From Epiperipatus broadwayi (Eukaryota; Onychophora; Udeonychophora; Euonychophora; Peripatidae): 64,000 nucleotides of DNA. Within the stretch, counting starts at the first letter, position 1; each line of letters starts with the position of its first letter. The DNA is taken from NCBI GenBank assembly GCA_028023455.1, contig JAQFVV010006208.1, positions 12,236,984-12,300,983 of the forward strand, given 5' to 3'. The notes beneath the pieces are model-generated. The model was not told the origin of the DNA, ran no database searches, and saw nothing but the letters and a program-made list of their open reading frames with translations. The position numbers and the translations under genes are program-made. Positions 58,220 to 64,000 of the stretch are shown here, piece after piece.

Positions 58220-58320
58220 TTTCAAGCGTTGGTGGCCTAGCGGTTAGCCTAGCTGCCTTCCAAGCAGCTGGCCCGGGTTCGCTTCCCGGTCACGCATTTG
58301 ACATTTGAAAAAAGAAAAAA
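58220..58320 (+). mobile_element. tRNA-derived SINE, Gly-UCC-like body
   Basis: TCAAGCGTTGGTGGCCTAG, GCGGTTAGC, CTTCCAAG, GGGTTCGCTTCCC, ATTTGACATTTG, A-rich tail. The T-loop has C where tRNAs have an invariant A (TTCGCTT), and the acceptor stem lacks one base, so it is not a working tRNA gene. Confidence 0.87.
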
Positions 58321-59024
58321 AAAGAATATAATATTATAAAAAAATAACAAAGAGTGATATAATATATATTTATATGCCCTAAAATATATACTCAGAAATA
58401 CTGTGAGAAAAATTTGACAGAACAATATTTTTCTTAGTTGTACATTATTTTAAAATGATATAAAATGATACTTTAAAACTGAATCATTGTATCTGCCTTC
58501 AGATACTAATCAAAATAACTATATTTTATAAGCCGTGCACCTTAGGTCATATAAAAAAAAAAACCCCACTGTACATATATTAATACTTGTACATAATTTG
58601 TAATTAATAAAGCTTATTTTATATTTGAAAAAAAAAAAAGAAGACTTTTGTGCGACATCTTTTATATTGATAGCACATTGCTAAAAACAATTTATTTAAA
58701 ATAGTTTTTATCTCAATGATCTGTTTAATTCAGCAGAAGTACATTGAAATCTCTGATACACCTTAATATTTAAGACTATCATGATATTTAAACAAATATG
58801 AATTCTCAATCTGATTACGAATTAAGCAAAAACTGCTGAATATTTTTCTTTTATCACCAAATCATTTGAGTATTTTAAACATTAATTACTAAATATATGA
58901 TAAACGTAGTTAGGTTTATCAAAAATGTACGAAGTCGAGGTTATGAGTGGAGCAAGTTTGGCGGTGGTAAATAAAAATGTGACAATTCGCCATAGATAAA
59001 TACTCTTCATGTAATGAAGATATA
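58321..59024. other. No gene seen
   Basis: AT-rich; AATAAAGC at 58606 followed by an A run at 58629 could be the end of an old retroelement. Confidence 0.4.
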
Positions 59025-59110
59025 TATGAGAGCTGGTGACCCGGGCCAACTGATGAGTGCTGGTTCAGCATGAAATGCATCTTGGCGGTCATTTGTCTTT
59101 TATTGTATCT
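59025..59110 (+). mobile_element. Retrozyme (family A) ribozyme fragment
   Basis: Only the ribozyme and about 20 bases on each side remain. Confidence 0.8.
59035..59093 (+). ncRNA. Type I hammerhead ribozyme, family A, intact core, AUC triplet
   Basis: GTGACC-CGGG-CCAA, CTGATGA 59050-59056, GTGCTG-GTT-CAGCAT, GAAA 59072-59075, palindromic ATGCAT, triplet ATC ending at 59081, TTGG 59082-59085, C, GGTCAT. The outer stem I GACC/GGTC replaces the usual ATCT/AGAT, a compensated change. Confidence 0.86.
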
Positions 59111-59552
59111 TTATTTAAATAAAGAATAATAATAAAAAAAGAAAGAGGAAGTACGGAGATTATTAAAATATTTTTAGATTAGTCTTTGAAATGGCAAGAA
59201 TAAACTTATCATCATCATTCTGACTCTAGAAGTCAAAAAGATGAAGTTTTTGGTTTTCCTTTTAGTTGATTTAAATTAAAAACTCCATCTTTAAGTTACA
59301 TTCTATCTTAATGTTTGCTTTTTTCTCTTAAATGTCTCAGATGATATCTGAATAACCATCCATAAACAAACAACTACTTTAAACATGTTCACAAGTAATA
59401 GTAAGAAAATCAGGTCGTACATCACTTGACTTAACTTAATAAACTTGTATTACAAAAGTAGTATAATGAGCATGCTAATAGCAATAAACAAGCTTTTCCA
59501 ATAAATGCCAGAAAAGAAAGCATTTAAAATCTTTATCTAGAATTATCTTTAT

Positions 59553-59592
59553 CCACAAACCGTTTTCAAGCTAATGGCTCTCATCAGTGAGG
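59553..59592 (-). ncRNA. Hammerhead ribozyme, family C/I, near-intact
   Basis: Minus strand: GCCTCA, CTGATGA (plus 59581-59587), stem II GAGC-CATTA-GCTT with one G-U, GAAA, ACGGT, triplet GTT, TGTGG. One stem I mismatch. Confidence 0.75.
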
Positions 59593-60025
59593 CACTAGGA
59601 TATTCAGACACTAGATCTAAAATACCATCCTAAGCACAACATTTATATAATACTTAATTATTAGGTAGAAAATCTGAAAATTTCAGACATCTATATGTCT
59701 TTAAATCCAGCTCTCTAATTTACTTTTATTTCTTTTTTTTATCTTTGTAGTACAAGCTTAATAAGTTAAGTCATGTGATGTATGATTCGATTTTCTTACT
59801 AGTATAGTTTTGTTTTTAAGGCTTTGGTGATGTTATATTGCTGAAGCTATTAATATATGGTGTACCTGAATTTAGTTCAGTACCATATGGTTATTTAAGT
59901 TAGATAGCTTGATTTGAAAACATATAGATGTCTACAAATTTCAGATTTTCTACTTAATAGTTAAGTATTAGATAAATGCTGCACTTAAGTTGGTATTTTA
60001 GATCTACTGTCTGGATATTTTAGCA

Positions 60026-60065
60026 CCTCACTGAGGAGAGCCATCAGCTCGAAACCGGTTTGGGG
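60026..60065 (+). ncRNA. Type I hammerhead ribozyme, family C/I, intact
   Basis: CCTCA 60026-60030, CTGAGGA 60031-60037 (only variable position 7 differs), stem II GAGC-CATCA-GCTC with four Watson-Crick pairs, GAAA 60051-60054 preceded by an intact CG, palindromic ACCGGT, triplet GTT ending at 60060, TGGGG. Confidence 0.87.
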
Positions 60066-60364
60066 ATAGGGATAATTCTAGATAGAGATTTTAAATGCTT
60101 TCTCTTTCAGCATTTATCAGAAAAGCTGCTTTAGAGCTATTAGCATGCTTATTGTATTACTTATGTTCACAAGTGTTCTTAATTAATTTAGGCAAAGTGA
60201 TGAAAGTTTATTCATCAAAAAAATGTACAAATATAGTTAAATAAGGTTTACAAAGAATGGTAAAAATGAAATTCAGGAGCAACATGGTGAAAGGGAACAG
60301 ATACATATGAAAAGGGAAAGGGATGTGGAAAGGGTGTGTATTAACCATTAAAGACAAATAAATG

Positions 60365-61435
60365 TTACAATTACAAATTATTTTAAAGTCTAAAGTTTAA
60401 ATATGAGTAGCATTTTAGGAGACAATATTGAGAAGTCCAATTTGCAATGGATAAGTTGATAATAGGAAAAGACTTGGAGATAACAACATTGGAAATAATA
60501 AATTTAAATAGGGCGAATCACTTGCAATTAGAATCATTAGGCCAAACTGTGGTTTATTTTGCAATAATATTTGGATAGAATCGTTTATAATAAGAATGCT
60601 AGAACCACTATGAGTAGCGTTTTTTTTTTCTTTTTTGTGAACGAGAAAATCAACGTTGGCAACAGTTCCTACAACACCCTCATCCCAGTCCTCCCCCTCA
60701 AAAAAACCAGGATTTAGGCCTCTGGGGCCCCTCCCAACAACCAAACTCTCTCAATCAATCAGCAAAGTTTATTGTAATGAAAATTTAATTAAAAGGTACA
60801 ATTTGTAAAGTCTAGGATTAAATGTGAATGTGTTTTAGGAGTGCAATATTGGGAAATCCAATTTGAGGTAGATAAGTTGAGAAATAGGAAAACACTTGGA
60901 GATAATGTAAAATACATACTAAATCAATCTAACTGTTCAGTTCTTCCAAATGGCCTTGAATATCTTCATAAGAGAGCAATCCTGAATACTTTGGAAGAAT
61001 TATGGAAAAACTATGGAGAACAAGGGATAAAAAAATCCAAGCTTCAAAATGTCTTTGCTGAAAATCGTTTCAATCCATCATGAAAATCACATGAACAGTA
61101 GAAGGCCAGCCTTGTCAATAACAACATTGGAGGTAATAAAATTAAATAAGGTAAATCACTTGTAATTAGAATCATTAGACCAAACTGCAACTTATTTTGC
61201 AATAATACATGGATAAAAGCATTCATTATGATAACATTAAAGAATTATCATAAATAACATTATTTTTTCTATCTTGTGAATGAGAAAAAACCAAAGTTGG
61301 TAACGATCACCACAGTACTCTCACCCCAGCCCCCTCTCTCAAAAGAACTAGGATTTAGGCCCCTGGGGTCCCTCCAACAACCGAACTCTCATTCATTCAA
61401 CAAAAAATGAAATGAAAATTTTCATTAAAAGGTAA
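60365..61435 (+). repeat. Two-unit direct repeat (about 60365-60780 and 60790-61435)
   Basis: Both units run through GAAATCCAATTTG-like, ACAACATTGGA, AATCATTAGRCCAAACTG and GGATTTAGGCC blocks to a GC-richer end with CCCCTCCCAACAACC. The second unit has 216 extra bases at 60905-61120. Family unknown; the 3' GC-rich part with AAAATTTTCATT ends could be a SINE- or LINE-like tail. Confidence 0.75.
60905..61083 (+). pseudogene. Coding-like insert in the second repeat unit
   Basis: The 216-bp segment absent from unit one is open for about 59 codons to a stop at 61083, with peptide such as NCSVLPNGLEYLHKRAILNT and LEELWKNYGEQG. Its composition is far more protein-like than the AT-rich frames around. 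I do not recognise it. It may be a captured exon or retrocopy piece; alternatively unit one has a deletion. Confidence 0.4.
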
Positions 61436-61712
61436 AATCTCTGTAGAAATCTTTTGTAATTTCAGTGGCTGCCACATATTTATATAGCGTTTTTATAAAA
61501 GTTGAAATTATTCTTACTTGTGATTACATTGTTGATATAGGTTGCATATGAAAAGAGAGCTAAAAAAACTCCCCTTTTTAATAATGTTAGTTTTAGTGAA
61601 GTTTAATTCCCTAAACTAGGAAAAAGGAAATGAAACAGGGAGTCTTTGGCTCCAGGCAAATCACTTCTTTTCTCATAAACTGAAGGTTTGTGATGATGGT
61701 ATGCAGAAGTAA

Positions 61713-62066
61713 TAATATTATCTATCATTAAATGTTGAATGTTTAGAAAATTTTAAACTTTTATTTAAACTTTTACACATATATGCAACTGTTACACATA
61801 ATAACTTACAAAGACAGAATAGCTTAGATGATTGGTGTGTTGCCTAATTTTCAAAAATCTAAAGATGTAAGTTTGACTCCTACACTAGCACTGCTACTTG
61901 TCAGGCTGGCAACATCTGAAGAAGGATGGAAATAATACCACTTCCAAGAGTGTGTAATCTACTTTTCTTGTCTTTGTGCCTTATTAGTAACAGTTGTTGT
62001 ATTTGGAAAAGTTTAAACAAAGTTTAAAATTTTCTAGACATTCAACATTTAGTAATAGATAACGGA
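61713..62066. mobile_element. Foldback family J, diverged copy around a tRNA-like SINE
   Basis: Outer arms of ~100 bp (around AATGTTGAATGTTTAGAAAA and its inverse) enclose a tRNA-like centre: ATAGCTTAGATGATTGG (box A) and AGTTTGACTCCTACA (box B). Then come CATCTGAAGAAGGATGG and CCACTTCC, the hammerhead-like segment also present in the 28.4-kb copy. Confidence 0.75.
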
Positions 62067-63120
62067 AATAGTTCAACATATCACATATCTTCTATGATGT
62101 TTCTTGATTCTCTAAAATCAGACAGACCTTAGTAAACATTTACCTAAGACTGGAAAAATTTGTTCAATAAAATCCTTGAAAGTATTTTGACTGTAATGAA
62201 TGATGATGATATTCTATAATAATTACTATAGTCTCCTTTATATTTTTTTTTTAAATAGAGCAATAGAAATATTATATTATGATAAAATGATATAACTTCT
62301 TAGATTTATATAATTCATATGTTTAAAAAAAAAATCTTAATAGTTTTGACAATAATATATCACTACAAATTTTAAAACTCCAATAATTCCTCCAGTATAT
62401 CTTTTGGTATTTATGTAAATTAGACCTGCTGTGACATTTCATATATATATATATCAGTATGGCCCGATACTAATAAGTAAACCTTTTTAATAATACAAAA
62501 ATTATAGATTTGTACACAAAAATAATAAGCACATTACTATACTAAATAAAAACATGTGGTTGCCAGTTTTTAATATGACATTCTGGCATCACAAACACAC
62601 ACACCACTGGAGAAAGATAACACAGACAGCAATTTGGTGAAATCGCAAGATTTGGTGGACAAGTGAAATGCCATAGCAGATCAAATACATAAGTACCTAT
62701 TATGAAAAGCTGTTTTAACTTCATCCATCTGGATTTATCTGACTAAATTTAATTGAATTGATAAAATACATGTATTACTAAATATAGTACTCCGAATTTC
62801 TTTATGAATTCCACTTTCATTTTATTATTTTTTCAAAAAGAGAATGCAATTTGTGTTAAATTTAAATACAATCATTTTGATTTGATGTTGGTTGTGATAG
62901 AGACCAGGTTCAAATCTCATTTCTATCACTCTGGTTCTCGAATGTTTTATGAATTCCCAAACAATAAACCATTGATTTTTTTTATTGTCCCAATATTCAG
63001 GATTATTCTTTTTAGTAAAAGCAAAAAAATAAATAAATAATACATATATCAGTAATCTAACCCTTAAAAAAATTTCATGCTTCAATAACATGTTTATAAA
63101 TGTGTGCGCAATAAAAATAG
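62067..63120. other. No gene seen
   Basis: AT-rich. Overlapping open frames on both strands at 62804-63091 have no recognisable content. Confidence 0.4.
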
Positions 63121-63124
63121 TATA

Positions 63125-63325
63125 TAATTATAGGGGTTTGAATCCAGACTTTTAAGCTCCCTTTTGTCGTCCATTCCATCTTATTCAACCGATACACATG
63201 ACCACATACATGTGAAAGAGATAAATGATATTCAATATAATTCGTTCTGCACCAGCACTCATCGGTTGGTCTAGATCATCATCTCCCATATATATAATCA
63301 GTGCTCGGTTTAAGTGAAGATATAT
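63125..63325 (-). mobile_element. Retrozyme (family A) copy, damaged ribozyme
   Basis: Minus strand: AAGTCTGGATTCAAACCCC (box B), ATGTATGTGGTCATGTG, and a ribozyme with CCGATGA, GTGCTGGTGCAGAAC, GAATTATATTG. Two core changes should abolish cleavage. Confidence 0.8.
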
Positions 63326-63921
63326 TATTTATTACTAACAATTGGTTAAAACAATAATAATTAAAATTATTAGGATTAAATTAATTTATTCTTTCTATCA
63401 GAGTTTCTAATTAAAAATAACTTTAAAAACAGACAAGATTTTATACCAGCTGTTTGAAACAACTTGATTAATGATGAATGGCTATTGTTGAACATGTCTT
63501 TAAATTTAGCAATTTTAAGCCTTTAGGCAAGAGTATTTTTATCAGAAAAACATTTTTTTTTATTTAAAAAAAGGGATTCAGACTACATAATAGTATACAC
63601 TAGAATACAGGTTTAAAGTATAACTAGTAATTACGTTTTTAAAGAAGCTATATTTTAAAAAGCGTTTACTCTAAACCATAATTTCAATATTGCAATGGAA
63701 GATAAAATAGATTACGTCATTTATTTTAATTCAGATTACATATAATCAAACATTCATTTCTAAATGATAGTGCATAAATTTATTTTCAGAGATGAAAAAT
63801 AATATACTTAGCAAAAAAAATATATACTAACGATTAAAAAAGGATTTATTAAAAAAAAAGATTTAGTAGAACAATAAGTGGCGAAATTAATTAGAAATAA
63901 ATGCAAAAAAAAAAAAATCTT
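63326..63921. other. No gene seen
   Basis: AT-rich sequence with A runs. Confidence 0.4.
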
Positions 63922-64000
63922 AGTCAAGCGGTGGTGGCCTAATGGTTAGCATAGCTGCCTTCCAAGCAGCTGGCCTGTGTTCGCTTCCCGGTCAACGCAA
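63922..64000 (+). mobile_element. tRNA-derived SINE, Gly-UCC-like body, cut by window end
   Basis: GTCAAGCGGTGGTGGCC, ATGGTTAGC, CTTCCAAG, TGTTCGCTTCCC, GTCAACGCA. The tail lies beyond 64000. Confidence 0.82.

Larger units (their letters stand above)
59448..60165. mobile_element. Foldback element, family C/I, long form with two ribozymes
   Basis: Arms 59460-59700 and 59925-60165 share GCATGCTAATAGC, ATTTAAAATCTTTATCTAGA, the ribozymes, TAGATCTAAAATACCA and GACATCTATATG blocks. The centre (~230 bp) includes AAGTCATGTGATGTATGA, also seen near 19400 and 42460. Confidence 0.85.

Noticed and set aside
58224-58296. Functional tRNA-Gly gene
   Set aside because: The invariant T-loop A is replaced, the acceptor stem is imperfect, and the same flanks recur at nine places with target duplications; it is a SINE.

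Overview
The window is AT-rich (roughly 70% by eye) eukaryotic nuclear DNA. It looks intergenic or intronic and belongs to an animal, most likely an invertebrate; the species cannot be told. No intact cellular gene is visible. The one candidate piece of a host gene is a 51-bp micro-exon at 31633-31683. Nearly everything else recognisable is mobile DNA in many layers of nesting: a Ty3/gypsy-type LTR element, a leftover LTR, LINE remnants of several families, a mariner pseudogene, hAT and pogo-like DNA elements, a Penelope-like GIY-YIG fragment, tRNA-derived SINEs and many foldback (inverted-repeat) elements.

The main result is that two of the commonest repeat families carry hammerhead ribozymes (HHRs), read here directly from base pairing. 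Family A has a type I HHR: CTGATGA, a 6-bp stem II, GAAA, a very short stem III, an ATA or ATC cleavage triplet, and a stem I of CCAA/TTGG plus an outer helix. It occurs as head-to-tail dimers whose ribozyme-to-ribozyme unit is 466 nt (9300-9765), 484 nt (53948-54431) or 176 nt (39519-39694). This is the layout of animal retrozymes, small non-coding retroelements propagated through self-cleaved circular RNA. Family B/C/D elements are foldbacks whose arms carry a second type I HHR, with stem I CCTCA/TGGGG, a palindromic stem III such as ACTAGT or ACCGGT, and GTH triplets. The best copies are at 13066-13106 (-), 32077-32118 (+), 49504-49543 (-), 49653-49694 (+) and 60026-60065 (+). Compensatory changes between copies support both folds.

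Layout. 1-7.3 kb: an LTR retrotransposon with 2494-bp LTRs inserted in a retrozyme copy. 7.3-10.7 kb: foldback B copies, a retrozyme dimer inside a possible hAT element, and a tRNA SINE. 11-13.1 kb: a foldback, diverged direct repeats and a fine HHR. 13.5-20.3 kb: LINE pieces, a mariner pseudogene and foldback C. 20.7-21.2 kb: an unexplained higher-GC island. 22.5-30.6 kb: foldbacks E, J and B, a pogo-like MITE and LINE fragments. 30.9-32 kb: mostly unique sequence with the candidate micro-exon. 32-40.7 kb: foldbacks, a 1.7-kb hAT with 8-bp target duplication, a LINE fragment with an internal triplication, and a retrozyme cluster. 41-49.9 kb: SINEs, a retrozyme, a Penelope-like endonuclease fragment, an (AAT)n array, a LINE and foldback B. 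51-56.3 kb: foldback D, an LTR remnant with primer-binding site and target duplication, a retrozyme dimer and a SINE. 56.4-64 kb: an L1/Tx1-like LINE with a foldback arm inside, SINEs, foldback C, a two-unit direct repeat with a coding-like insert, and a SINE running off the end.

How the parts relate: SINEs and retrozymes have no protein of their own and must borrow machinery. LINE fragments present here are plausible donors for the SINEs, whose target duplications of up to 16 bp fit LINE priming. Penelope-like elements are known HHR carriers and are represented by one fragment at 44.3 kb. HHR copies repeatedly carry TGAAA or CAAA where CGAAA is expected, a signature of CpG methylation and decay.
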